64,000 nt of DNA from Streptomyces chromofuscus (GTDB lineage Bacteria; Actinomycetota; Actinomycetes; Streptomycetales; Streptomycetaceae): the NCBI RefSeq assembly GCF_015160875.1, contig NZ_CP063374.1, positions 1,488,001 through 1,552,000 of the forward strand. Direction: 5' to 3'. The translations under genes and the position numbers were made by a program. The notes beneath the pieces were generated by a model. That model was not told the origin of the DNA. It saw nothing but the letters and a program-made list of their open reading frames with translations, and searched no databases. Of the stretch, positions 23,899 to 33,097 are shown in pieces (the stretch's first letter is position 1; each line of letters starts with the position of its first letter).

Positions 23899-25131
23899 TT
23901 ACGCGGAGGTCTGCGGGCCCACGCCGACGACCTCGCCGACGATGATCACCGCAGGCGGCCTGACCTCCTGCGCGCGCACCGTCTCGGCGACCGTCGCCAG
24001 CGTCGCGTCGACGCGGCGCTGCGCCGCGGTGGTGCCCTCCTGGACAAGGGCGACGGGCGTACCGGCCGGCTTGCCGTGGGCGACGAGGGTCTCGGCGATC
24101 TTGCCGATCTTGTCGACGCCCATCAGGATCACCAGCGTGCCGGTGAGCTTGGCCAGGGACGGCCAGTCCACGAGCGACCGCTCGTCGTCGGGGGCGACAT
24201 GGCCGCTGACCACGGTGAACTCGTGCGCGACCCCGCGGTGGGTGACCGGGATGCCGGCCGCGCCCGGGACCGAGATGGAGCTGGAGATGCCGGGGACGAC
24301 CGTGCAGGGGATGCCGGCGTCGGCGAGCGCCTGGGCCTCCTCCATGCCACGGCCGAAGACGAAGGGGTCGCCGCCCTTGAGCCGGACGACCGACTTGCCC
24401 TGCTTGGCGTGTTCTATCAGGGTTTGATTGATGGCCTCCTGGGCCATGTAGCGGCCGTACGGGATCTTCGCCGCGTCGATCACCTCGACGTGCGGGGGCA
24501 GCTCGGCGAGCAGGTCGCGCGGGCCGAGGCGGTCGGCGATGACGACGTCGGCCTCGGCGAGCAGACGACGGCCGCGGACCGTGATCAGGTCGGGGTCGCC
24601 GGGGCCGCCGCCGACGAGGGCGACGCCGGGAGTGCGCGTGCGGTGGTGCGGGGCGACCAGGGTGCCGTCGCGCAGGCCCTCGACGACGGCGTCGCGGATG
24701 GCGGCGGTGTGGCGCGGGTCGCGGGACCTGGTGTCGGTCGTGAGGACCGCGACGGTGACGCCCTCGCTGTGACCGGTGGCCGGGGTCCACGCGGTCGCTG
24801 CATCGGCGTCGTCGGAGCGGACGCACCAGACACGGTGTCGCTCCCCCTCCGCCGAGGCACGGGTGTTCGCCTCGTGGTCGCTGGTGGCGATCAGGGCGTA
24901 CCAGGCGCCGGCGAGGTCGCCTTCGGCGTAGGGCCGCTTCTCCCAGGCGATCTCCCCCGCGTCCGCCATCGCTTCGACCGAGGGCGTGGCCTGCGGGGAC
25001 ACGAGGACGACGTCCGCGCCGGCCGCGATCAGCGCGGGCAGGCGGCGCTGGGCGACCTGGCCGCCACCGAGGACGACCACGCGGCGGCCGGTGAGGCGGA
25101 GGCCTACGGGGTAGGCGGGGTGTTCGGCCAT
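23899..25131 (-). CDS. cobA: uroporphyrinogen-III C-methyltransferase with precorrin-2 dehydrogenase domain
   Basis: A 410-aa CysG-like fusion. The N-terminal NAD-binding domain has VVVLGGGQVAQRRLPALIAA near residue 18 (precorrin-2 dehydrogenase/ferrochelatase part). The C-terminal SUMT domain has VALVGGGPGDPDLITVRGRR near 170, then PYGRYMAQEAINQTL, VVRLKGGDPFVFGRG and VVPGISSSISVPGAAGIPVT. It makes precorrin-2 and probably sirohydrochlorin, feeding both siroheme and the cobalamin genes upstream on the same strand. Start ATG 25131. Confidence 0.93.
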   Translation of the reverse strand: MAEHPAYPVGLRLTGRRVVVLGGGQVAQRRLPALIAAGADVVLVSPQATPSVEAMADAGEIAWEKRPYAEGDLAGAWYALIATSDHEANTRASAEGERHRVWCVRSDDADAATAWTPATGHSEGVTVAVLTTDTRSRDPRHTAAIRDAVVEGLRDGTLVAPHHRTRTPGVALVGGGPGDPDLITVRGRRLLAEADVVIADRLGPRDLLAELPPHVEVIDAAKIPYGRYMAQEAINQTLIEHAKQGKSVVRLKGGDPFVFGRGMEEAQALADAGIPCTVVPGISSSISVPGAAGIPVTHRGVAHEFTVVSGHVAPDDERSLVDWPSLAKLTGTLVILMGVDKIGKIAETLVAHGKPAGTPVALVQEGTTAAQRRVDATLATVAETVRAQEVRPPAVIIVGEVVGVGPQTSA

Positions 25132-25230
25132 GAGGGTGCGGCTCCTCGTGCGGGCGTGCGATGGGCGCTACGGCTCTGGAGCAGCCCTGACGTGCGGATC
25201 TTAGAGTGCGTTCAGCGTACGGCCGGGGTC

Positions 25231-25255
25231 GGGTGGGCGCGAGGAGCGCCCACCC
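25231..25255 (-). terminator. hairpin after the bluB-cobT fusion gene
   Basis: GGGTGGGCGC at 25231-25240 pairs exactly with GCGCCCACCC at 25246-25255, 5-nt loop. It lies 22 bp past the stop at 25277 in the minus direction and would limit read-through into cobA. Confidence 0.7.
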
Positions 25256-25276
25256 GGCTCGCTTCGGCCGGGGAAC

Positions 25277-28200
25277 CTACTTCTCGGTGACCCCGGCGGA
25301 GTCGAACGTCGCCACCTCGTGCATCGCCCGGGCCGTGCTCTGGACCAGCGGGAGGGCCAGCAGCGCGCCCGTGCCCTCGCCGAGGCGGAGGTCGAGGTCG
25401 ACCAGAGGGCGCAGGCCGAGCTTGTTGAGGGCGGCCACGTGGCCGGGCTCCGCGCTTCTGTGGCCGGCGATGCAGGCCGCGAGGACCTCGGGGGCGATGG
25501 CACGGGCGACCAGGGCGGCGGCGCCGGCGCTGACGCCGTCCAGGATCACCGGCGTGCGCAGCGACGCGCCGCCGAGGAGCAGGCCGACGATGGCGGCGTG
25601 TTCGAGGCCGCCGAGCGCGGCGAGCACGCCGATGGGGTCGGCCGGGTCCGGCTGGTGCAGTTCGATGGCGCGGCGGACGACCTCGGTCTTGCGGGCGAGG
25701 GTCTCGTCGTTGATGCCGGTGCCCCGGCCCGTGACCTCCGCCGGGTCCGTGCCCGTGAAGACCGAGATGAGGGCCGCGGACGCGGTGGTGTTGGCGATGC
25801 CCATCTCGCCGGTGAGCAGGGCCTTGTTACCGGCCGCCACCAGGTCACGGGCCGTCTCGATGCCCACCTCGATGGCCTGCCTGGCCTCCTCGCGGGTCAT
25901 GGCGGGGCCGGTGGTCATGTCGGCGGTGCCCGGGCGGACCTTGCGCGGCAGCAGGCCCGGAGTGGACGGCAGCTCCGCGGCGACACCCACGTCGACGATG
26001 CACACCTCCGCGCCGACCTGGTTGGCGAAGGCGTTGCAGACCGCTCCCCCGCCGAGGAAGTTCGCCACCATCTGGGCGGTGACCTCCTGCGGCCAGGGGG
26101 TGACGCCCTGGGCGTGCACCCCGTGGTCGCCCGCGAAGATGGCGACGGCCGCGGGCTCCGGGATCGGCGGCGGGCACTGTCGGGACAAACCGGACAGCTG
26201 GGCGGAGATGATCTCCAGCATGCCGAGCGCGCCGGCCGGCTTGGTCATCCGCTTCTGCCGCTCCCAGGCCTCGCCGAGCGCCTTGGCGTCCAGCGGGCGG
26301 ATCTGGGAGACGGTCTCGGCGAGCAGGTCGTGCGGCTCCTCGCCGGGCAGGGCGCGACGGCCGTACGTCTCCTCGTGCACCACCCAGGACAGCGGGCGGC
26401 GCTTGGACCAGCCCGCCTGCATCAGCTCGGGCTCGTCCGGGAACTCGTCGACGTACCCGACGCACAGGTACGCGATGACCTCCAGGTGCTCGGGCAGGCC
26501 GAGGGCGCGGACCATCTCGCGCTCGTCGAAGAAGCTGACCCAGCCGACGCCGAGGCCCTCCGCGCGGGCGGCGAGCCACAGGTTCTCCACCGCGAGGGCG
26601 GCGGAGTACGGCGCCATCTGCGGCTGGGTGTGGCGGCCGAGGGTGTGGCGGCCGCCGCGGGTCGGGTCGGCGGTGACGACGATGTTCACCGGAGTGTCGA
26701 GGATGGCCTCGATCTTCAGTTCCTTGAACTGCTTCGCCCGGCCCTTCGGCAGGGACTTGGCGTAGGCCTCGCGCTGGCGCATGGCCAGTTCGTGCATCGT
26801 GCGCCGGGTCTCGGCGGACCGGATGACGACGAAGTCCCAGGGCTGGGAGTGGCCCACGGAGGGCGCGGTGTGGGCGGCCTCCAGCACGCGGAGCAGGACC
26901 TCGTGCGGGATCGGGTCGCTGCGGAATCCGTTGCGGATGTCGCGGCGCTCGCGCATGACCTTCAGCACGGCCTCGCGCTCGGCGTCGTCGTAGGCGGGCG
27001 CGGCCGGGCCGGTGGACTGTCGTGCTTCTGCGACGGGGGCCGTGCTCATTTCCTGCTGGTTCTGCTGGTTCTGCTGGTCTCGCTCGTCTTCCTGGTCGGC
27101 GGCCCGGGTGTCCAGGTCCTCCGCGTTCTGCACCAGTTGTACGGGCGCCGGGGCCGGGGCCGGGTCGGCCTCGCGGGGGCCGGGGACCGTGGCCACGGCT
27201 TCCGGCCGCGCCGGGGGCGCGGGCGCCTGCTCCTGGGCGGGCAGGACGACGGGGTGCGGCGGGGTGGGCGCGAGGTGCGGGGTGGTCGGCACCGAGCCCT
27301 CCACCGGGACGAACTGGCCCAGCGGCTGCTCCGGCTGCGGCGCCGGGACGGCGTCGGGCGCGAAGTCCTGCGGCTGCGGCTGCTCGGCGCTCGCGCCGAG
27401 GTCCGATTCGGGGGCGGCCTGCCCGGGGTGCGGGACGGGCTGCGCGGCGGGCTCGTCCGGGGCCGGGACCATCCCCTGCGCGTCCGCGGCCACGGCGGCC
27501 GGCGGCTCGGGCGGGAGGGCGGGCTCCGGGGTGGGGACCGCTGCGACCGGCTCGGCGGCGTTCGGCAGTTCGACGGCCGGGGCATGGACGGGCTCGGGCT
27601 CGGCGGCGGGAGCGGGCTCCGGGGCGGTCGCGGGCGCGGGCTGATCGGCCAGGGCCGCCTCCGGGGGCTGCGGCCCCTCGGCGCTCGCGTACTGCTCCGG
27701 CTCCGAAGCGGCGGGTACGGCAGCGGAGTCCTCGGCACCGTGAGCGGGCGCGCCCTCGGGGACCTCGGGGAGCTGCTCGGGCTCGGGGGCGGGCACGGGC
27801 TCCGCGACCGGCCCCGCTTCGTTCGCCACGGCGGGGGCGCTCGGGGCCTCCTCGGCGTCCGGCACGAACGGCTGCGCGTCGGCGGGGTTCGGATCTGCGG
27901 CGACCACCGCGTCCTCGGCGGGGCCCGCGTCCGTCGGAACCACCGCGTCAGCGGCCCCCGCGTCCGTCGGAAGCACCGCCTGGGGAGCGGCCCCCGCGTC
28001 AGGGCCGAACGTCTGGTCGGCGGCAGGTCCCGGCTCCCCGGCGGGGGCCTCCCCCGGACCGGAAGCCCCGGCCCCGGAGGCGAGCCGCGCGACCGCGGCC
28101 TGCGCCGCGTCCACCGGCTCCGGAGCGACCTGCGCCTGAGGCGTCTCCGCCGGTACGTGCGCGTGGGCCTGTGCCTGGGCCTGCTCGTGCTCATGCGCCT

Positions 28201-28969
28201 GTGCCGGCGCCTGGGCCTCGACCTGCGCGTACGCCTCGGCCTGAGCCTGGGCCTGGGCGAGCGCCTCCACCGGCGCCTGCGCCTCCGCCTGCACCCGAAC
28301 CTGTGCCGGTGCCTCCGCCTGCGCCAGCACCTGGGCCTGCGCCTGTGCGTGCCCCTGCGCCTGCCCGGCCGGAACAACCGTTTCCGCAGCCGTCACCTCC
28401 GCGCCCACCGGCGTCTGCGTCACGGCAGGCCGCGCCGCGGCGGGCTGCATGGCGGGCGCCTGCGTGCCGCCCCACTGCACCGCACCCTGCGCCGGCGTCT
28501 CGGGCGGGCGCGGGCCGTCGAGGTACTCGGGTCCGGCGGACGGCACCGGCTGCCGTACGGGTGCGCCCGCGGGGCCGCGGTCGGCCAGGGAGCGGACCGG
28601 GCTCGCGGAGGCGTCGGGGATCGGCGGGCCCAGGTGCAGCGGACGGCGCGGCGCGGCGGCGGGGGCGGGCGACGGCGGGGGCGGCGTCGGACCCGGCAGG
28701 CGTACGCCGGTCAGGTCGACGGAGCCGCTGTCACGGCCGGACATCTCGTGCGCCCCGGGCTCGTGGACGGCCTCGACGACCGGCTCGGGTGCGGGCGGGG
28801 CCACCTCGTGGCCCCAGGCGCCCTGCGCGCCGGGCAGCAGCAGGTCTTCGTCCTCGGCGGGTGACTCGGAGAGGTAGGTGTACGCGCCGGGAACGGAGAC
28901 GCCCGGCTGCTCCACCTGGCCTGCGTTCTCCGGCAGCCCTTCGCCCGGGACCTGGCCGGTGTCGGTCAT
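25277..28969 (-). CDS. cobT: BluB-CobT fusion with long disordered N-terminus (1230 aa)
   Basis: Three parts. Residues 1 to about 655 are low-complexity, rich in Pro, Ala, Glu and Gln, with a run of AQAQ-type repeats (about 190-290) and no domain. About 655-870 is a BluB-type nitroreductase: MRERRDIRNGFRSDPIPHEV, HTAPSVGHSQPWDFVVI, GWVSFFDEREMV. From about 885 to the end it is CobT: MTKPAGALGMLE, AGDHGVHAQGVTPWPQEVTA, TGEMGIANTTASAALIS, LDGVSAGAAALVA. BluB makes dimethylbenzimidazole from FMNH2 and CobT activates it as alpha-ribazole phosphate, so the protein joins two successive steps. A BluB-CobT2 fusion is known in Propionibacterium freudenreichii. Start ATG 28969 follows GAGGGG. Confidence 0.93.
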   Translation of the reverse strand: MTDTGQVPGEGLPENAGQVEQPGVSVPGAYTYLSESPAEDEDLLLPGAQGAWGHEVAPPAPEPVVEAVHEPGAHEMSGRDSGSVDLTGVRLPGPTPPPPSPAPAAAPRRPLHLGPPIPDASASPVRSLADRGPAGAPVRQPVPSAGPEYLDGPRPPETPAQGAVQWGGTQAPAMQPAAARPAVTQTPVGAEVTAAETVVPAGQAQGHAQAQAQVLAQAEAPAQVRVQAEAQAPVEALAQAQAQAEAYAQVEAQAPAQAHEHEQAQAQAHAHVPAETPQAQVAPEPVDAAQAAVARLASGAGASGPGEAPAGEPGPAADQTFGPDAGAAPQAVLPTDAGAADAVVPTDAGPAEDAVVAADPNPADAQPFVPDAEEAPSAPAVANEAGPVAEPVPAPEPEQLPEVPEGAPAHGAEDSAAVPAASEPEQYASAEGPQPPEAALADQPAPATAPEPAPAAEPEPVHAPAVELPNAAEPVAAVPTPEPALPPEPPAAVAADAQGMVPAPDEPAAQPVPHPGQAAPESDLGASAEQPQPQDFAPDAVPAPQPEQPLGQFVPVEGSVPTTPHLAPTPPHPVVLPAQEQAPAPPARPEAVATVPGPREADPAPAPAPVQLVQNAEDLDTRAADQEDERDQQNQQNQQEMSTAPVAEARQSTGPAAPAYDDAEREAVLKVMRERRDIRNGFRSDPIPHEVLLRVLEAAHTAPSVGHSQPWDFVVIRSAETRRTMHELAMRQREAYAKSLPKGRAKQFKELKIEAILDTPVNIVVTADPTRGGRHTLGRHTQPQMAPYSAALAVENLWLAARAEGLGVGWVSFFDEREMVRALGLPEHLEVIAYLCVGYVDEFPDEPELMQAGWSKRRPLSWVVHEETYGRRALPGEEPHDLLAETVSQIRPLDAKALGEAWERQKRMTKPAGALGMLEIISAQLSGLSRQCPPPIPEPAAVAIFAGDHGVHAQGVTPWPQEVTAQMVANFLGGGAVCNAFANQVGAEVCIVDVGVAAELPSTPGLLPRKVRPGTADMTTGPAMTREEARQAIEVGIETARDLVAAGNKALLTGEMGIANTTASAALISVFTGTDPAEVTGRGTGINDETLARKTEVVRRAIELHQPDPADPIGVLAALGGLEHAAIVGLLLGGASLRTPVILDGVSAGAAALVARAIAPEVLAACIAGHRSAEPGHVAALNKLGLRPLVDLDLRLGEGTGALLALPLVQSTARAMHEVATFDSAGVTEK

Positions 28970-29361
28970 GCGTACCCCTCGCCCATCGGTTGATGCTCCT
29001 ACGACCAGCTCACCCGGAACGGCGCATCGACCGCCCCGCTGTGAAGAACGAGCGCGCGTGCCCAGCGGCACGAACGACCCGCCGGAAAAGGCGACAAAGC
29101 CATTCGGTGGCATTGTCGCGGCCCTTCCGCCGTCACGTCAGCTGCATTCGCGACGGCCCGTTGTGGACTGCGCCACGTTGCGCGCCCTCAGGTTCTGCCG
29201 TACCACACCCCGCCCAAAACGAGCGCGCTTTCCGGACATTGGCGACGAAGCGCCGGGCGTCCGAGTGCGGTACAACGATCGGCCAGCCTACCGCGAGCGG
29301 TACGACAAGCGGATCACGGGGCGCGATCGGTCCCCGCCCGTCCGTCGCCGGGGCACCCGCC
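28970..29361. other. gene-free interval of about 390 bp upstream of bluB-cobT
   Basis: No gene. I looked for the conserved B12-box (GCCACTG) and found none on either strand, so no cobalamin riboswitch is claimed. It must hold the bluB-cobT promoter. Confidence 0.5.
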
Positions 29362-30579
29362 TCAGCGGGGCGCTTCGCGGCGCGGCAGTTCCCCGGTGAG
29401 CAGGAACGCGACGCTCCGCTCCTTCTCCGCCCACGACCGGGTGTCGAGTTCCACGGACTGCAGCAGGGCGCACTCGACCTCGTAGCCGTGCTCGGTGAGG
29501 TCACGCCCGATGCGTTCGGCCGCGTCGCGGGTGGCGGCGTGAGTGACGATGCGCTGCGGGCGGCGGTCGGCGACCGCGGAGACCACGGCCGCTCCCCCGC
29601 CGCCGACCCGGACGACGTCGGGTTCGGGCAGGTTCTCCAGGACGTGCGGGGCGGTGCCGTGGACGATCTGCAGCTGGACCGCGAAGCGACGTGCGGCGGC
29701 GTCCGTGCGCGCGCAGGCGCCGGGGTCCCGGTCGACGGCGATGACGGCGGCGCCGGCCCGGGCGGCCTCGGTGGCGAAGGCGCCGCTGCCGCAGCCGATG
29801 TCCCAGACCAGGTCGCCGACGTGGGGTCCGAGGCGGGCGAGTTGGGCCGCGCGCAGCGGTTGGGTCTCGCCTTCGCCGAGTTCGCCGTCGTAGGCCTCGG
29901 GCGGGAGGGTCCAGCCGCGGGGGCCCGCGGCCGGGTCGCGGCCGGCGATCCAGCCGCCGCCGTCCTGCGCCCCGACGGGACCGCCGATGACGATGACGAC
30001 GTTCGGGTCGCGCCAGGTGTGGTCGGCGGCCTTGTCGGAGGTGACGACGGTGACCTGTTCGCGGGCGGTGCCGAGCTCCTCGCAGATGACGAACGTGCGG
30101 TGGACGCCGTCGAGGAGCAGGCCCAGTTCGGCGGGGCCGGCGCCGGGTGAGGTGAGGACCGCGACCTTGGTGTGGGCGCGGCATACGTTCACCGCGCGTC
30201 GCAGGGTGCGGGGATGTGCGACGACCACGTGGGCGTCGTCCCAGGGCATGCCCGCGCGCGCGAACGCGGCGGCCACGGAGGAGACGGCGGGGACGACCTC
30301 GACCTCCAGGCCGAACTCGGGAGCGCGCAGTGTCCGTACGACGCCGAAGAAGCCGGGGTCGCCGTCGGCGAACACCACCGCGGTGCCGCGGTGGCCGGCG
30401 ATCCGACGGGCGGCGAGGGCGAGGCTGCCGAGGCGGACGCGCTCGGCGGTGGGCGGCAGCTCCGGCAGTTCCAGGTGGTGTGCGGCACCGGCCACCAGGG
30501 TGGCGGCGCCCAGGGCGGCGCGTGCCGCGGCGGTCAGCGGAGAGCCGTCCCAGCCGATCACCGTGACCCGGTCGGCCAT
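29362..30579 (-). CDS. cobL: precorrin-6Y C5,15-methyltransferase (CobL / CbiET)
   Basis: A 405-aa two-domain enzyme. The N-terminal half is a CbiE-type tetrapyrrole methylase (VTVIGWDGSPLT, FADGDPGFFGVV, VVPAVSSVAAAFARAGMPWD). The C-terminal half, from about 230, is CbiT, with the SAM motif VWDIGCGSGAFATEAARAG and AVIAVDRDPGA. It methylates C5 and C15 and decarboxylates precorrin-6Y or its cobalt form. Same strand as bluB-cobT and cobA but separated by 393 bp; most other cob genes are not in the window. Confidence 0.93.
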   Translation of the reverse strand: MADRVTVIGWDGSPLTAAARAALGAATLVAGAAHHLELPELPPTAERVRLGSLALAARRIAGHRGTAVVFADGDPGFFGVVRTLRAPEFGLEVEVVPAVSSVAAAFARAGMPWDDAHVVVAHPRTLRRAVNVCRAHTKVAVLTSPGAGPAELGLLLDGVHRTFVICEELGTAREQVTVVTSDKAADHTWRDPNVVIVIGGPVGAQDGGGWIAGRDPAAGPRGWTLPPEAYDGELGEGETQPLRAAQLARLGPHVGDLVWDIGCGSGAFATEAARAGAAVIAVDRDPGACARTDAAARRFAVQLQIVHGTAPHVLENLPEPDVVRVGGGGAAVVSAVADRRPQRIVTHAATRDAAERIGRDLTEHGYEVECALLQSVELDTRSWAEKERSVAFLLTGELPRREAPR

Positions 30580-30620
30580 CGTCGTCAGTCTCCAGGGGAT
30601 TCGCGCAGGTCGTCGGGGGC

Positions 30621-30640
30621 AGCCCGCGCTCGGGCGGGCT
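30621..30640 (-). terminator. hairpin after the GNAT gene
   Basis: AGCCCGC at 30621-30627 pairs with GCGGGCT at 30634-30640, 6-nt loop. It is 55 bp past the stop of the minus-strand GNAT gene and just upstream of cobL. Confidence 0.5.
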
Positions 30641-30694
30641 CCGTGAGAGTACCTGGTGCCACCCGGGTGCGCTCGGGCGGCGTCCCCGGTGCCG

Positions 30695-31333
30695 TCAGTT
30701 CCAGTCGGAGTAGGACGCGAATCCGCCGGTGTCCGCCAGTTGCTCGCCCGCGCCCTCCAGGTCCTCGGGCAGCAGGCTCCACACGATGTAGTCGGTGCGC
30801 ACCTCGGTCCAGGCGCCGTCGTCGGTGCGGCTGCGCGCTATGCAGGCGCCGCGCAGCACGCCCTCGCTGATGCAGCCGATCTTCTGGGCGACCTGCTGGG
30901 AGGCGGTGTTGTCCGCGGCGGTGCGCAGCTCGATGCGCTCGAACTTCTGGTCGCCGAAGAGCCATTGGGCGGTGGCGAGGGCGGCCTCGGAGGCGTAGCC
31001 CTCGCCGCGGGCCCAGGGGGCGACGACGTACGACAGCTCGGTGGAGCGTACGTGCCAGTTGGCGCGGGTCAGTTGGACGAGGCCGACCAGGCGCTGGGTG
31101 AGGAACTCGGTGACGGCGAGGGCGAGACCGCGCCCCGCCGCGCGCTCGGCGGGGGCGTGCTCGGTGATCCAGGCGTGGGCCTTCTCCTCGGTGAAGGGCT
31201 GCTGCACGTCGGTCCAGGCGACGACCTGCTCGTCGTTCATCATCTCGGCGAGGGCGGGGACGTCGTCCTCGTCGAGTGGACGCAGCACCAACCGCTCCGT
31301 GCTGATGGAGATGGTGGGGAAGGTGCTCGTCAT
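30695..31333 (-). CDS. RimJ/RimL-type GNAT acetyltransferase
   Basis: A 212-aa GNAT protein. TERLVLRPLDEDDVPALAE at the N-terminus, YVVAPWARGEGYASEAALAT as the acetyl-CoA loop and IELRTAADNTASQQVAQKIG are typical of ribosomal-protein-serine acetyltransferase-like enzymes. The substrate is unknown. The frame is open further upstream, but homology begins at MTSTFPTISI (ATG 31333). It lies downstream of metQ, separated by the hairpin at 31408-31448. Confidence 0.88.
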   Translation of the reverse strand: MTSTFPTISISTERLVLRPLDEDDVPALAEMMNDEQVVAWTDVQQPFTEEKAHAWITEHAPAERAAGRGLALAVTEFLTQRLVGLVQLTRANWHVRSTELSYVVAPWARGEGYASEAALATAQWLFGDQKFERIELRTAADNTASQQVAQKIGCISEGVLRGACIARSRTDDGAWTEVRTDYIVWSLLPEDLEGAGEQLADTGGFASYSDWN

Positions 31334-31407
31334 GACGCCGCTCCGTAACCTTCGAACCGTCAGGATGCTGAACTGCCCAGCATGCAGCATGAAAGCACTG
31401 AACCACA

Positions 31408-31448
31408 CACCCGGGGTCCGCGCGGTGTGCGCGAGCGGACCCCGGGTG
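31408..31448 (-). terminator. terminator of the metNIQ operon
   Basis: CACCCGGGGTCCGC at 31408-31421 pairs without mismatch with GCGGACCCCGGGTG at 31435-31448, a 14-bp stem with a 13-nt loop. It lies 18 bp after the metQ stop. Confidence 0.85.
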
Positions 31449-31466
31449 CGCGGGTGCGGGCCTGAC

Positions 31467-32294
31467 TCAGGAGGAGGGGATGACCGAGCCGTCGTACTCG
31501 TCCTCGATGAACTTCCTGACCTCGGCGGAGGTGAGGAGCTTCGCGAGCTTCTGCACACGCGGGTCGTCCTCGTTGCCCTCCTTCACGACGAGGAGGTTGA
31601 CGTTCGGGTTGTTCTCCGGGGACTCCAGGACGAGGGCGTCCTCGGCCGGCTTGAGGTCGGCCTCCAGCGCGTAGTTGCCGTTGATCACGGCCGCGTCGAC
31701 GTCCTTCAGGGAGCGGGGGGTCAGCGCCGCCTCCAGCTCCTTGAACTTGAGATTCTTCGGGTTCTCGGTGATGTCGGCGGTGGTGGCCGCGGTGCCGATG
31801 CCGTCCTTGAGGGTGATCAGACCGTTGGCGTCGAGCAGTTGCAGGGCACGCGCCTCGGTGACGGTGTCGTTGGGGACGGCGATGGTGGCGCCGTTCTTCA
31901 GGCCGTCGACCTTGTCGGTCTTCTCGGAGTACAGGCCGAGGGGCTCGAGGTGGACCGAGGCGACCGACACCAGGTGGGTGCCGTTCTTCTTGTTGAAGTC
32001 CTCGAGGTAGGGCGCGGTCTGGAAGTAGTTGGCGCCCACCGAGCCGTCCTCCGTCGCCGTGTTCGGCGTGACGTAGTCGGTGAACTCCTTGATCTCGAGG
32101 TCCAGGCCGGCCTTCTCGGCCAGGTTGTCCCTGACGTAGTTCAGGACCTCGGCGTGCGGGACGGGCGTCGCGGCGACGACGAGCGGTCCGGAGGTGTCGG
32201 AGGCGGCGTCGGCGCCCGAGCCGCAGGCGGTGAGCCCGAAGGTGAGGGCTCCGGCGGCGAGGGCAGCGGCGGTGATCTTGGCAGTGTTACGCAC
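31467..32294 (-). CDS. metQ: methionine-binding lipoprotein MetQ (NlpA family)
   Basis: A 275-aa solute-binding lipoprotein. The signal ends in a lipobox (LTFGLTACGS, Cys near residue 22). The mature part has VVAATPVPHAEVLNYVRDNL, LEIKEFTDYVTPNTA, SVGANYFQTAPYLEDFNKK and VYSEKTDKVDGL-type sequence, all NlpA family. It binds D/L-methionine outside the membrane for MetNI. GTG start at 32294 with GGAAAGG upstream. Third gene of the metN-metI-metQ operon, 65 bp after metI. Confidence 0.92.
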   Translation of the reverse strand: MRNTAKITAAALAAGALTFGLTACGSGADAASDTSGPLVVAATPVPHAEVLNYVRDNLAEKAGLDLEIKEFTDYVTPNTATEDGSVGANYFQTAPYLEDFNKKNGTHLVSVASVHLEPLGLYSEKTDKVDGLKNGATIAVPNDTVTEARALQLLDANGLITLKDGIGTAATTADITENPKNLKFKELEAALTPRSLKDVDAAVINGNYALEADLKPAEDALVLESPENNPNVNLLVVKEGNEDDPRVQKLAKLLTSAEVRKFIEDEYDGSVIPSS

Positions 32295-32359
32295 GAAAAG
32301 TGCCTTTCCTTGCTTCGGGTGGTGCGGCCCCGTCGTGGGGGGACGGGGAGTCTGTGGGG

Positions 32360-33097
32360 TCAGGCGGCCTTGCCGACGTCGGCCGCCGCGGGCTCCTCCG
32401 CCTTCAGCAGGCGGAGCCTGGGCCCGGGGCCGGAGCGGCCGCCGCGGCGGTGCAGGGAGCGGGCCGCGTAGTCGCCGGCGAACTGGATGACGGAGATGAC
32501 GACCGCGAGGATCGCCACGGTGATCCACATCAGGCCGGTCTCGAAGCGCTGGTAGCCGTAGCGGACGGCGAGGTCGCCCAGGCCGCCGCCACCGACCGTG
32601 CCGGCCATGGCGGAGTAGCCGATGAGGGCGATGACCGTGGTGGTCGTGGAGGCGATCAGGGACGGCAGGGCCTCGGGGACGAGGATCTTGCGGACGATGG
32701 TCCAGGTGTTGCCGCCCATCGACTGGACGGCCTCGACCAGCCCGTGGTCCACCTCGCGGACGGCCGTCTCGACCAGGCGGGCGAAGAACGGGATGCCGCC
32801 GATGGCCAGCGGCACGATCGCGGCCCCGCTGCCGATGGTGGTACCGGTGACCCAGCGGGTGAAGCTCATCAGGGCGACCATCAGGATGATGAACGGCAGT
32901 GAGCGGCCGATGTTCACGATCTGCCCGGTGACCTTGTTCACCACGGTGTTCTGCAGCAGGCCGCCCCGGTCCGTGAGAACGAGCAGGACACCGATGGGCA
33001 GGCCGGCGACGACGGCGATCAGGGTGGACCAGCCGACCATGACCAGCGTCTCGGTACACGCCTGCTCCAGCAGGGGCTGCATCTCGGACCAGGTCAC
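32360..33097 (-). CDS. metI: methionine ABC transporter permease
   Basis: A 245-aa membrane protein with five or so helices and the EAA-type loop (VEAVQSMGGNTWTIVRKILV near 145). Start segments TLVMVGWSTLIAVVAGLPIG and FIILMVALMSFTRWV match MetI permeases. The C-terminal 25 residues are a charged tail rarely seen in the family. GTG start 33097 overlaps the metN stop (GTGA), indicating coupling. Confidence 0.93.
   Translation of the reverse strand: MTWSEMQPLLEQACTETLVMVGWSTLIAVVAGLPIGVLLVLTDRGGLLQNTVVNKVTGQIVNIGRSLPFIILMVALMSFTRWVTGTTIGSGAAIVPLAIGGIPFFARLVETAVREVDHGLVEAVQSMGGNTWTIVRKILVPEALPSLIASTTTTVIALIGYSAMAGTVGGGGLGDLAVRYGYQRFETGLMWITVAILAVVISVIQFAGDYAARSLHRRGGRSGPGPRLRLLKAEEPAAADVGKAA

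Noticed and set aside
25319..28864. 1181-aa plus-strand ORF opposite the BluB-CobT gene
   Set aside because: It is the GC-rich antisense frame of a real gene, with low-complexity Arg/Gly/Leu composition and no domain; the minus-strand protein has full BluB and CobT motifs.
28970..29361. Cobalamin riboswitch upstream of bluB-cobT
   Set aside because: No B12-box (GCCACTG) or supporting conserved words on either strand.
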